Assembly: GCA_016713885.1 (NCBI GenBank)
Contig: JADJOF010000002.1
Span: forward strand, 496,001-560,000
Length of the DNA: 64,000 nucleotides
Direction of reading: 5' to 3'
Origin: Bdellovibrionales bacterium
GTDB lineage: Bacteria > Bdellovibrionota > Bdellovibrionia > Bdellovibrionales > JAMPXM01
Shown: piece after piece, positions 16,992 through 25,365 of the stretch
Layout of the letters: every line of letters starts with the position of its first letter
How positions within the stretch are numbered: position 1 is the stretch's first letter
The notes under the pieces: generated by a model
The model's input: the letters and a program-made list of their open reading frames with translations, nothing else
Told to the model about the DNA's origin: nothing
Database searches by the model: none
Made by a program: the position numbers and the translations under genes

Positions 16992-17656
16992 CTATTTTCC
17001 GGATTTCAATTTGTGCTGTATTAAAATGTTTGTTCGATTTCTGGCAATCGGAAAATCCTTGAGGATGGCATTAACAGTTTGACCAAGAGCGCCTTCAGCG
17101 CATTTGCGCTCTTTGAGTTGATTTGCCCATTCCCTAAGGCTCAATATCGGAATTTTTATGGGCTCGCTACAAAACGTAGCTGTGGGCCTATGACCCGCTT
17201 GGACGCAAATTTCGATGTGATGCTGGCGTCCATCATGAAGGGGAAGTTTGTCGACTTCGATAAACCATAGCAAATCTTCTAAGTCGGTAAAGTACGGAAA
17301 TGGAAAAATAGGATTCCCGAATGGGAACCTAGGGGCTCGATCTCCTATAATCGGTAGCGCATAACATGTGAAAACACCCTGGTATACCTGGGCTAAGTCT
17401 TTCAAGCTGTTGTGTTGAATCGGGTTGTTCAACTTATAATTTAGTACGCTTGGACGCTTGGGATCGCGAATTGGCGGCTTGAATTGTAATAGAAACGGAT
17501 ATTCACCATACACGACCAGGTCGGAGTGATACTTCCGCCCTTCGGCAACACGAGTTGGCTTTAAGACAGTGAGCACTTCTTGATTTGCTCGGTTTACTGG
17601 ATTGTTGAAGTTGCATTCAAGCCATAGCATTAATGGCCAAAAGAAATAGTTTTCAT
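16992..17656 (-). pseudogene. C-terminal part of an unknown protein, cut by the IS4 element
   Basis: The frame enters from the IS end at 17656 and stops at 16992, leaving about 220 residues with no start of their own. A stretch HSDLVVYGEYPFLLQFK has the spacing of a D...QxK variant of the PD-(D/E)XK nuclease core, and the C-terminal part contains QHHIEICVQAG. The resemblance to a restriction-type nuclease is weak, and I would call it unknown. It is truncated by IS insertion or by a deletion ending at the IS. Confidence 0.5.
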
Positions 17657-18918
17657 CACTGCTGACCGGTTTATTTCTTAAGAAATCATAACGCGAGATC
17701 CTAGCCGGCAGCGGCGCTCCAGCGGCAGCCGTCCGGAGGCCCGCATCCCTGAAGGACTTTTCGCGCGAACGCGGTTCGCATCTCGCGCAGAAGTTCCCAC
17801 AAAGTTCCTTTAAACTTCGAAATGATCTTTTCAGCTGCAAAAGAAGTTGAACAAGAACTGCGATCGCAAGTTGAGTATGGATCGCGTTCGGAGTTTTTAG
17901 CGGCAGCCGACGAATATCGAGATGTCCTTTCATCCAACGGAACAAAAGTTCGACTGCCCACCGACGTTTGTAAATGTTCGCGATCATTTTAGCGCTGGCT
18001 TTCTGATCCGACGTCACAAAATGGAAGACTTTCTGAGTCAGCTTGTCGCGGTAAATAATGTGACGAAGTTTTATCGCCGAGAACTTTGCCGCGGGTGCGG
18101 TCGAAATATATTCTTCGTCGTACAGAACCCCGGATTTTTCTTTTGCCCGCGCAAAACCTTTCGTTCAAGATCTCGATTCGTCTTTGATGTCTTCAGCCGC
18201 GTCGTGAAGTCAGATCCATTGGCGACGATTTTCTGCCAAAAGCCAAAGTCGTTGTATGCACGATCAAAAACGTACATTTTCATAGGTAAAATGCGAAGTT
18301 GGAAGCTGACCGGGGAGTCGCCAGATCGGCACGGCGTAATCTTGAAATCATCAATCCATTCGCCGTCGACATTCCAAACGACGTGAATTTTTGCCGCTGC
18401 TTTGTGACCGATGGTATACTTCTGTTTCCATCCCGGTTCGCCAAAAAGACTTCCGTGGACTCGAACTTCGGAAGAGTCGATGGCCAGAATTTCACGAATT
18501 GCTTTTTGAGTTTTCGACTTTCTGTTCGACCGCGAATCTCGAGGAGAATAAGATCGCAGAGTTCTTGAAAAAAACCGAAGTGCCGATCTCTCAGCGCGTC
18601 GCCGAAAGTTGAGTCAGGAATTTTCAGTGCGGCTTCGACTTCTCGAAACGATCCAAGTCGCATCACGAAACACGACAAAAGAGCTTGCGTCATTTCCCAG
18701 GTCGAAAAAGTTCTTACACCGCGATCGATTTTCCATTTTTGAACGAGTGGATCGAATTTTTTCGATCAATCAGTTGAAAGAGCGACCGCTCTTTGCAATC
18801 CTGCTTCACAGTTGCCGCCTTTCCTTGGCGTTGATCTTTCTTCGCAAAAAAATCAAACCAACCTTGCGGAAGGCTGGCAACTATTTGTTTTGTTTAATGA
18901 ATCAGCCGGTCAGCAGTG
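17657..18918 (-). mobile_element. IS4-family element, about 1260 bp
   Basis: Terminal inverted repeats are visible: CACTGCTGACCGG at 17657-17669 (left) and its reverse complement at 18906-18918 (right). Similarity continues for about ten more bases on both sides. The transposase gene lies between. No target duplication is seen: the left flank ends TTTTCAT and the right flank begins TAGAATAG. Left flank is the truncated gene 16992-17656 and right flank the last codons of hsdM, so a deletion next to the element is likely. Confidence 0.75.
17701..18809 (-). CDS. IS4-family transposase with four single-base frame breaks
   Basis: From GTG 18809 (AAGGAAAGG upstream) to TAG 17701-17703 the complete protein of about 370 residues can be reconstructed by adding one base to four homopolymers, near 18748 (A), 18511 (A), 18132 (G) and 17829 (A). 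The reconstructed text includes the N-terminal KWKIDRGVRTFSTWE, the first catalytic Asp in ILAIDSSEVRVHG, the second in MYVFDRAYND and the YREK-like YKRRWAVELLFRWMKGHL with the catalytic Glu. All three DDE residues are present. The element was probably active recently and is likely intact in the organism. Confidence 0.75.
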
Positions 18919-18988
18919 TAGAATAGTTGAAAAACAAATTAAGCTGCGTTCTGAAATCGACGCCATCGTCGCAGAACTCGAGGCCTAA
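18919..18988 (+). pseudogene. hsdM: Remnant of hsdM: C-terminal codons only
   Basis: Directly after the IS right end a frame reads VEKQIKLRSEIDAIVAELEA and stops at TAA 18986-18988, five bases before the hsdS ATG. A short helix ending RxEIDAIVA is typical of the extreme C-terminus of type I and related DNA methyltransferases, and hsdM is expected immediately before hsdS. All earlier parts, including the SAM-binding and NPPF motifs, are absent from the window. So the locus has lost its methyltransferase subunit. Confidence 0.6.
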
Positions 18989-18992
18989 CGTC

Positions 18993-20153
18993 ATGAGCAA
19001 GGTAAGAACAATGCTTGATCAGCTTTGCCCAAACGGTGTTGAGTTTAAGCGCCTTGCTGATGTCGCGCGCATTCGCAATGGCAAGGACTACAAGCAATTT
19101 GGCGAAGGTGAAATTCCTGTATATGGAACTGGCGGCATCATGAAATACATTGATACCGCTGCATACGATAAGCCGTCGGTGCTGATTCCGAGAAAGGGAT
19201 CGCTCGACAAACTGTATTATGTGGACGTTCCTTTTTGGACAGTCGATACAATTTTTTATACCGAGATAAACGAATCCATAATGGTCCCTAAATTTTTCTA
19301 TTATTTTTTGAAAACCCAACGACTTGAAGAGATGAATCAGGCTGGTGGTGTTCCTAGTCTTACGCAGACTACGTTAAATGAAATTCCAATTCCTGTTCCT
19401 CACTTGAAAATACAAAAGGAAGTTGTGAGAATTCTCGACAAGTTTATAGAGCTTGAGGCGGAGCTTGAGGCGGAGCTTGAGGCGCGGCGCGAGCAGTACC
19501 AACACTATCGTGATGTTCTTTTTACTCTTAAAGGCTTGCCGGTCGAATGGAAAACACTGTGTGACCTAACCAAGAAATGGTACTCGGGCGGAACGCCAAC
19601 GGCTGGCAGGCCGGAGTACTACGTTGGTGGTGATATTCCTTGGCTAAGAACCCAAGAGGTTAGATTCTCGGACATTGAATGTACAGAGATCAAAATAACT
19701 CAAGCGGCCTTGGATAATTCAGCAGTAAAGTGGATTCCAGAAAATTGCGTAATTATAGCTATTTCAGGGGCAACTGCCGGCCGATCAGCGATAAATAAAA
19801 TTCCACTAACTACCAATCAGCACTGCGGTTGTTTGGAAATTGACAGCGCTAAGGCGCTCTATCGCTATGTCTTCCATTGGGTTAGTCTTAACTATGAAAA
19901 AATTAAGTCGTTGGGGCAAGGTGCAAGAGGCGACTTGAACTCAAGCATCATTAGGAACTTCAGCATCCCAGTCCCTTACGCTAACGACCTCGAGAAGTCG
20001 CTTGTCGAGCAAGCTCGAATCGTTACTGTTCTTGATAAATTTGATTATCTTGTAAATGGAATTAGGGAGGGGTTGCCCGCCGAAATTCAGGCCCGTCGTC
20101 AACAGTACGATTATTATCGCGACCAACTCCTGACGTTTAAGGGGTTCGCATAG
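18993..20153 (+). CDS. hsdS: Type I restriction-modification specificity subunit HsdS
   Basis: A 386-residue protein from ATG 18993; a longer reading back to TTG 18927 would overlap the hsdM remnant. It has two target-recognition domains: the first starts LCPNGVEFKRLADVARIRNGKDYK and the second VEWKTLCDLTKKWYSGGTP. Each is followed by a conserved helical spacer (ARREQYQHYRDVLFTLKG and ARRQQYDYYRDQLLTFKG), whose similarity shows the internal symmetry of HsdS. HsdS sets DNA specificity and joins HsdM and HsdR. The first spacer carries three tandem 12-bp repeats. Confidence 0.93.
   Translation: MSKVRTMLDQLCPNGVEFKRLADVARIRNGKDYKQFGEGEIPVYGTGGIMKYIDTAAYDKPSVLIPRKGSLDKLYYVDVPFWTVDTIFYTEINESIMVPKFFYYFLKTQRLEEMNQAGGVPSLTQTTLNEIPIPVPHLKIQKEVVRILDKFIELEAELEAELEARREQYQHYRDVLFTLKGLPVEWKTLCDLTKKWYSGGTPTAGRPEYYVGGDIPWLRTQEVRFSDIECTEIKITQAALDNSAVKWIPENCVIIAISGATAGRSAINKIPLTTNQHCGCLEIDSAKALYRYVFHWVSLNYEKIKSLGQGARGDLNSSIIRNFSIPVPYANDLEKSLVEQARIVTVLDKFDYLVNGIREGLPAEIQARRQQYDYYRDQLLTFKGFA
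19449..19484 (+). repeat. Three perfect 12-bp tandem repeats in hsdS spacer
   Basis: GAGCTTGAGGCG occurs three times in a row, encoding ELEA-ELEA-ELEA in the helix between the two recognition domains. Repeat units are multiples of 3, so copy changes would keep the frame and lengthen or shorten the helix by four residues. Confidence 0.95.
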
Positions 20154-21253
20154 TGGCAGAAAGAGAGTTCAATAGCATCGATGAAGTATCAGCGGTGATT
20201 AAAACAGAGTTAGACACTCCTCACACTGAAGCTGAGAAAGTGAAGAAGGTTTCGATTATCTATGCTTCCAATGCTTCAGGGAAAACTCGGCTCTCTAAAG
20301 TATTTAATGATCAGAACGAAGATGAAGTATTGCGGTACAACGCGTATATTGAAGACTTGTTCTCATGGGATAATGAATCCTACGCTTTAAAAATTGATTC
20401 TAAGAATTGGATTTTTCGGCTTGTTAGGGAGCAGGGCCTTGATCGACAAATTGTTGATAACTATAAGCGTCTTACCGGCTCTTCCATTGAGCCGATTTTC
20501 AATATCGACGCAGGCAAAATTACTTTTGGCATTCCCTCTGGAGTGGGCGGAGCGTTAGTTAACATCAAGATTTCTAGGGGTGAGGAGTCGATTTTAATTT
20601 GGTCAATCTTCTTTACTGTTCTGCAAAACGTCGTTGAAACATTGGGCGTAATTGAGGCTGGAAATAGATCAACGGATGCTTACAATGATTTTAAATACAT
20701 CTTAATTGATGATCCTGTTTCTTCAATGGATGATACACGAATTGTCAGCATTGCGCTTGATGTTGGCGCCCTGATACACAGCTCTAAGAGTCACCTAAAA
20801 TTTCTCATCACTACACATCACCCGCTATTCTTTAATGTTCTCTACAATGCAGGAAGAAGTAGAAAAAATTGGGACAGAAAAAACTACGTTCTATTTAAAT
20901 CTGCTCCAAAGCTAATTCTAAAAGATCACGGTCACGATTCGCCATTTGCATACCATCATGTGGTCATTGATGAGATCGGCAAGGCCATCGAGGCAAATAG
21001 TATTAAAAAATATCACTTCAATTTGTTCCGTTCGCTGCTGGAGAAGACAGCAAATTTCCTGGGATATTACCAATGGCAATCTCTTTTAGAAGGTGCACCA
21101 GCTGGAAGAGACTTCAAGAAGCTAATTGATCATTTTAGTCACAACTCACTTTCAGATTTGGAATACACAGACTTAGAAAGAGATAAAATTGAGGAGTTCA
21201 AAGGAGCTTTTGATTTCTTCATTGAAAAATTCAAGTGGGGAACGAAGGCATGA
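20153..21253 (+). CDS. ABC-type ATPase, PrrC/RloC-like, in the hsd locus
   Basis: A 366-residue protein starting GTG 20153, overlapping the hsdS stop by one base (TAGTG). It has Walker A YASNASGKTRLSK (residues 37-49), an ABC-like signature ISRGEES (about 140-146), Walker B YILIDDPVSSMDD (182-194) and a switch region LITTHHPLFF. This is the compact AAA/ABC ATPase seen in anticodon nucleases PrrC and RloC, and prrC lies between hsdS and hsdR in its known locus. The C-terminal part, where the nuclease centre should be, is not clearly recognisable here, so an ATPase-only accessory is possible. Confidence 0.65.
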   Translation: MAEREFNSIDEVSAVIKTELDTPHTEAEKVKKVSIIYASNASGKTRLSKVFNDQNEDEVLRYNAYIEDLFSWDNESYALKIDSKNWIFRLVREQGLDRQIVDNYKRLTGSSIEPIFNIDAGKITFGIPSGVGGALVNIKISRGEESILIWSIFFTVLQNVVETLGVIEAGNRSTDAYNDFKYILIDDPVSSMDDTRIVSIALDVGALIHSSKSHLKFLITTHHPLFFNVLYNAGRSRKNWDRKNYVLFKSAPKLILKDHGHDSPFAYHHVVIDEIGKAIEANSIKKYHFNLFRSLLEKTANFLGYYQWQSLLEGAPAGRDFKKLIDHFSHNSLSDLEYTDLERDKIEEFKGAFDFFIEKFKWGTKA

Positions 21254-24200
21254 GCAGTTACAACATCGTCGCAGAAAATACGAAAAGCACAGTTGTTTCG
21301 GAGTACACGCCCTCAGCTAAAAAGGAACGAAGCTACCAATCAGAGGCCACTCTTGAAGCTGAGCTCATCCAAAACCTTAAAGATAATGGCTATGAGCATT
21401 TAAAGATCACTGCAAATGATGATCTTGTCGCGAATCTTCGAGTTCAGCTCGAGAAGCTAAATGACCATAAATTCTCTGACCAAGAATGGGCGCGAATTTT
21501 TGACCAGTATCTTGACAACAGCAATGAATCCATCGAGCAAAAAACCTTTAAGATCCACGAAAATTACATTTTGGATTTTAAAAAGGACGACGGAAAAACC
21601 AAGAACATTAAAATCATCGATAAAGAAAACATTCACAACAACAGCCTTCAAGTCATTAACCAATATGAGACCGAAGGTGGTGATCGAAAAAATCGCTACG
21701 ATGTAACCATCTTAGTGAATGGTCTTCCTCTTGTTCACATTGAGCTTAAACGGCGTGGCGTTCATATCCGTGAAGCTTTCAATCAGATTAAGCGTTATCA
21801 ACGAGACAGTTTTTGGGCCGATAGTGGTCTCTTTGAATACACTCAACTTTTTGTGATCTCTAATGGAACGCATACAAAGTACTATTCAAATTCCACTCGC
21901 GAATCAGCAATTAAAGAAAAGTCTGGTTCTGGTTCGAAAAAGAAAACGAGCCACAGCTTTGAATTTACGAACTGGTGGGCCGATAGCAAAAACAAACGCA
22001 TCGAAGATTTGGTCGATTTCTCTAAAACCTTTTTCGCGAAACATACTCTGCTTTCAATTCTGACGCGATTTTGCGTTTTTACGACTGACAAAACGCTTCT
22101 TGTGATGAGGCCATATCAAATCGCTGCTTCCGAAAGAATTTTGAACAAGATCGTGATGTCCACGAATCTAAAGAAGCTTGGGACTTTGGATGCTGGTGGA
22201 TACATCTGGCACACCACTGGATCGGGCAAAACTCTTACAAGCTTCAAGACGGCGCAACTCGCGACAGGTCTTGAATGCGTGGATAAGGTCATCTTTGTCG
22301 TTGATAGAAAGGACCTCGACTATCAAACGATGAAAGAATACGACAAGTTTGAAAAGGGTTCGGCTAATTCAAACACAAGCACTTCGATTCTTACAAAGCA
22401 GCTTAGTGACCCCAATGCCAAGATCATCATTACGACGATTCAAAAGCTTTCCAAATTCATTTCAAGAAGTAACGGGCATGAGGTTTTAACTAAACCCATC
22501 GTTTTGATTTTCGATGAGTGCCACCGATCTCAATTTGGTGAAATGCACCAAGATATAACGAAGGCATTTAAGAACTATCATATCTTTGGATTCACGGGGA
22601 CGCCGATCTTTGCTATCAATTCCTCGACAGGCGGGAATCCCCAACTAAAGACAACTGAGCAGGCCTTCGGCCAAAAGCTTCACGCATACACAATCGTTGA
22701 TGCAATTAACGATGAGAACGTTCTTCCCTTCAGAATTGATTATGTCAATACGCTCAAAATGAAAGAAGGCATTCGAGACAAGAAGGTGAAGGCCATCGAC
22801 GTTGAAAATGCGGCGATGGCGCCCGAGCGGGTTGCCAATATCACCGATTACATAGTTGAGCACTTTGACCAGAAAACTTACCGAAATATTGGAAAGACGT
22901 TTCTTCACAGGGTGATTGGCAATGTTGAAGATGTTGCCAAGGCCAAGCTGCGAGATGTCGCCGAAGAAAGAATTGATAAGCGAGTCAAGGGATTCAACTC
23001 AATTTTTGCAGTTAGTAAGATCCCTTTGGCGCAGAAGTATTATTCTGAGTTCAAGAAGAAGGGTTCCAATCTTAAAGTGGCCCTTATTTACAGCTTTGGC
23101 GCAAATGATGATGATGATGACGATGGTGTGTTGCCAGATGAAGACTTCGATACGTCTGGGCTGGATCAGTCTTCAAGAGATTTCTTGGAAGATGCGATCA
23201 AAGACTACAACAAAATGTTCAAGACGAATTGGGACACAAGTAGCGATAAGTTTGAGAGCTATTACAAAGATCTTTCGATGCGGGTTAAAAACCGCGAAAT
23301 AGACGTCCTGATCGTTGTTAACATGTTTCTCACAGGTTTTGACGCAACAACTTTGAATACCCTGTGGGTGGATAAAAATCTTCGGCATCACGGCCTACTT
23401 CAGGCCTTTTCAAGAACGAATCGTATTCTTAACTCGATTAAGAACTTCGGTAATATCATTTGCTTCCGTGATCTTGAGCAGGCGACTAACGATGCAATCT
23501 CTATCTTTGGGAATAAAGAGGCTGGCGGCATCGTAATATTAAAATCATTTAGAGACTACTATGAGGGGTATGAGCATGAGGGTCACAGGGCAGGTTACAA
23601 GGAGCTGATAGAGGAGCTTCTTAAAGAATTTGCTCTGCCTCTTAGTGTTGAAGGCGAACAACTCGAAAAGGACTTTATTAAACTATGGGGTTCCATCCTT
23701 CGCATGAGAAATCTTCTTGTGTCGTTTGATGAGTTTGAAGGCAAAGAGATTCTTAGTGATAGGCAGTTCCAAGATTACCAAAGCTATTATCTTTATCTCT
23801 ATGACAAACATCGCAAGACGACTGACGTTGAAAAAGAAAACATCAATGATGATTTGATTTTTGAAATCGAACTGGTGAAGCAAATCACCGTGAATATTGA
23901 TTATATTCTTCAGCTGGTAGCTAAATACAGAAAGACTAAAGACAAAGAAATCCATACGACGATTATGAAATCTATGGATGCGAGCATGGAGCTTAGAAGC
24001 AAGAAAGAGCTTATTGAGCGATTCATCAACAGCCTAAACGCCAAGGATAATGTTGATGAGGCATGGAGGATCTTTGCGGACAAGAGTCGCTTTGATGAGC
24101 TTGATAAAATAATTGCGGAAGAAAAGTTGAAACCAGATGAGACCAAAAAATTTATTGAAAATGCCTTCCGCGACGGTGAACTAAAGTCCACGGGGACGGG

Positions 24201-24318
24201 CTTCGCTAAAATTCTTCCAGCTGTCTCAATGTTCGATAAGGACAACGCTCGATCATTGAAGAAATCGGTCGTGCTTGAAAAACTCAAGGCCTTCTTCGAG
24301 AAGTATTTTGGGATTTAG
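21250..24318 (+). CDS. hsdR: Type I restriction endonuclease subunit HsdR
   Basis: A 1022-residue protein from ATG 21250 (ATGA overlap with the upstream gene). Nuclease core: RYDVTILVNGLPLVHIELKR, with D151, E165 and K167 as the PD-(D/E)XK triad. Helicase motifs: WHTTGSGKTLTSF (Walker A), IFDECHRSQFG (DEAH-like), GFTGTPIF (motif III), LIVVNMFLTGFDATTLN and LLQAFSRTNRI (motifs V and VI). An Asp-rich insert (DDDDDDG) lies after motif IV. It translocates and cuts unmodified DNA as part of HsdR2M2S, which now lacks its HsdM in cis. Confidence 0.95.
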   Translation: MSSYNIVAENTKSTVVSEYTPSAKKERSYQSEATLEAELIQNLKDNGYEHLKITANDDLVANLRVQLEKLNDHKFSDQEWARIFDQYLDNSNESIEQKTFKIHENYILDFKKDDGKTKNIKIIDKENIHNNSLQVINQYETEGGDRKNRYDVTILVNGLPLVHIELKRRGVHIREAFNQIKRYQRDSFWADSGLFEYTQLFVISNGTHTKYYSNSTRESAIKEKSGSGSKKKTSHSFEFTNWWADSKNKRIEDLVDFSKTFFAKHTLLSILTRFCVFTTDKTLLVMRPYQIAASERILNKIVMSTNLKKLGTLDAGGYIWHTTGSGKTLTSFKTAQLATGLECVDKVIFVVDRKDLDYQTMKEYDKFEKGSANSNTSTSILTKQLSDPNAKIIITTIQKLSKFISRSNGHEVLTKPIVLIFDECHRSQFGEMHQDITKAFKNYHIFGFTGTPIFAINSSTGGNPQLKTTEQAFGQKLHAYTIVDAINDENVLPFRIDYVNTLKMKEGIRDKKVKAIDVENAAMAPERVANITDYIVEHFDQKTYRNIGKTFLHRVIGNVEDVAKAKLRDVAEERIDKRVKGFNSIFAVSKIPLAQKYYSEFKKKGSNLKVALIYSFGANDDDDDDGVLPDEDFDTSGLDQSSRDFLEDAIKDYNKMFKTNWDTSSDKFESYYKDLSMRVKNREIDVLIVVNMFLTGFDATTLNTLWVDKNLRHHGLLQAFSRTNRILNSIKNFGNIICFRDLEQATNDAISIFGNKEAGGIVILKSFRDYYEGYEHEGHRAGYKELIEELLKEFALPLSVEGEQLEKDFIKLWGSILRMRNLLVSFDEFEGKEILSDRQFQDYQSYYLYLYDKHRKTTDVEKENINDDLIFEIELVKQITVNIDYILQLVAKYRKTKDKEIHTTIMKSMDASMELRSKKELIERFINSLNAKDNVDEAWRIFADKSRFDELDKIIAEEKLKPDETKKFIENAFRDGELKSTGTGFAKILPAVSMFDKDNARSLKKSVVLEKLKAFFEKYFGI

Positions 24319-24775
24319 GTGAGCCACAATTGTCATAGCGGTCTGGTGCCGGTCCCCTGCACCCCAAGAGTACGTCGAGCACCGTAGAGCAATCGCAGAG
24401 TACGTAGAGCAATGTGAGCACAGGCGTCCATCAAAAACACAAGTATGATTAGTTGGTTACGCGATTCGCTTGCGCTAAGTTTGGACGATTTATCCGCCAA
24501 GATGCGCTATTTATTGCATCTCGCTACTTGAGTATGTATCGTTCATGCGCTCCACACTGCCTATTAAATATACCTAAATCATTGATATGATTAGATAATT
24601 TGGTACTTTTGAGTCGGGCGAACGAACAGAAGTTTCGCTTAGCTCACTCTTTCAGGTGGTTGGAAATGCTTCGCGAAGCCAGCTTGGTCTCCAAAGCCAA
24701 TCTGACTCCTGCGATCTGATAGGGAGTGGTGGGGGATTCCAACCCCTCCGCCCTGAGCTTTTTAAGGTGAGGCAA
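24319..24775. other. Gap between hsdR and the Argonaute operon
   Basis: About 457 bases with no supported gene. GGTTGGAA near 24657 and TTCCAACC near 24750 form an 8-bp inverted repeat around an apparent structured segment, just upstream of the operon start; it does not fold as a tRNA. A promoter for the operon should lie here but no clear -35/-10 pair stands out to me. Confidence 0.4.
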
Positions 24776-25297
24776 ATGGCAAATTCGAAGAGAGTCCGTA
24801 GTAGAGCAGAAAAGATAGAAAAGCAGATCGAAAAAGTTCGAAAGCTCAACTGGCCAGATATCCAAGATGCGGATTTGTGGAACCGGAAAAGTCGAGATGG
24901 GTTCACGACAATACCTCGGGGCCTTCCGCACATTATGCGCATCATGGATGACCTCTCGACCGGTCAACCACTATCTACAACTTACTTCGCGTTATGGTGC
25001 CGAGTCTTCGATCATGCTGTCGTAACGGTTCAAAATAACAACGAGCTAGCTTACGAATCTGGATTTACTGGGCAACGTGCTGAATCTACCTGGGCCGGGC
25101 GCATGAGGAGGCTCGAGGAACTGGGATTCATTAAAGTCGGTGGAACTGGCGTTAACCCTTTCAACTATGTTTTGATTTTGAATCCGTATCTGGTTGCGAA
25201 GCGCCTGCATCGCGAAGGCAAAGTATCAAACGAAGTATTTCTTAGCCTTGAGCTTCGGGCTGATCAAGTTGGCGCGGATGATCTGGAGGCTATCTGA
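24776..25297 (+). CDS. Winged-helix-like protein, first gene of the Argonaute operon
   Basis: A 173-residue protein from ATG 24776, with AAGGTGAGG 5 bases upstream deciding this start over a longer frame to 24656. The N-terminus is basic and helical (SRAEKIEKQIEKVRKLN). The middle contains a helix-turn-helix-like segment with WAGRMRRLEELGFIKV and a wing (PFNYVLILNPYLVAKRL), as in plasmid replication initiators and related winged-helix DNA-binding proteins. It ends against the Argonaute gene with no gap. It may regulate the operon or recognise plasmid DNA; both are inference. Confidence 0.65.
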   Translation: MANSKRVRSRAEKIEKQIEKVRKLNWPDIQDADLWNRKSRDGFTTIPRGLPHIMRIMDDLSTGQPLSTTYFALWCRVFDHAVVTVQNNNELAYESGFTGQRAESTWAGRMRRLEELGFIKVGGTGVNPFNYVLILNPYLVAKRLHREGKVSNEVFLSLELRADQVGADDLEAI

Positions 25298-25365
25298 AAC
25301 CTTACGGATACGGCAATTTTGGCAACGCCTATAGATTCAATGCGGCTGCGGTAGAGATTCCTAAC

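Noticed and set aside
23110..23135. GATGAT-type run in hsdR as a variable repeat
   Set aside because: It encodes an Asp-rich surface loop with mixed GAT/GAC codons and no exact long repeat, so slippage-based switching is not supported.
24656..24765. Possible tRNA or structured RNA upstream of the Argonaute operon (GGTTGGAA ... TTCCAACC)
   Set aside because: The pairing is good but no D-, anticodon and T-arm order can be made on either strand; the T-loop-like TTCCAAC does not fit the consensus.
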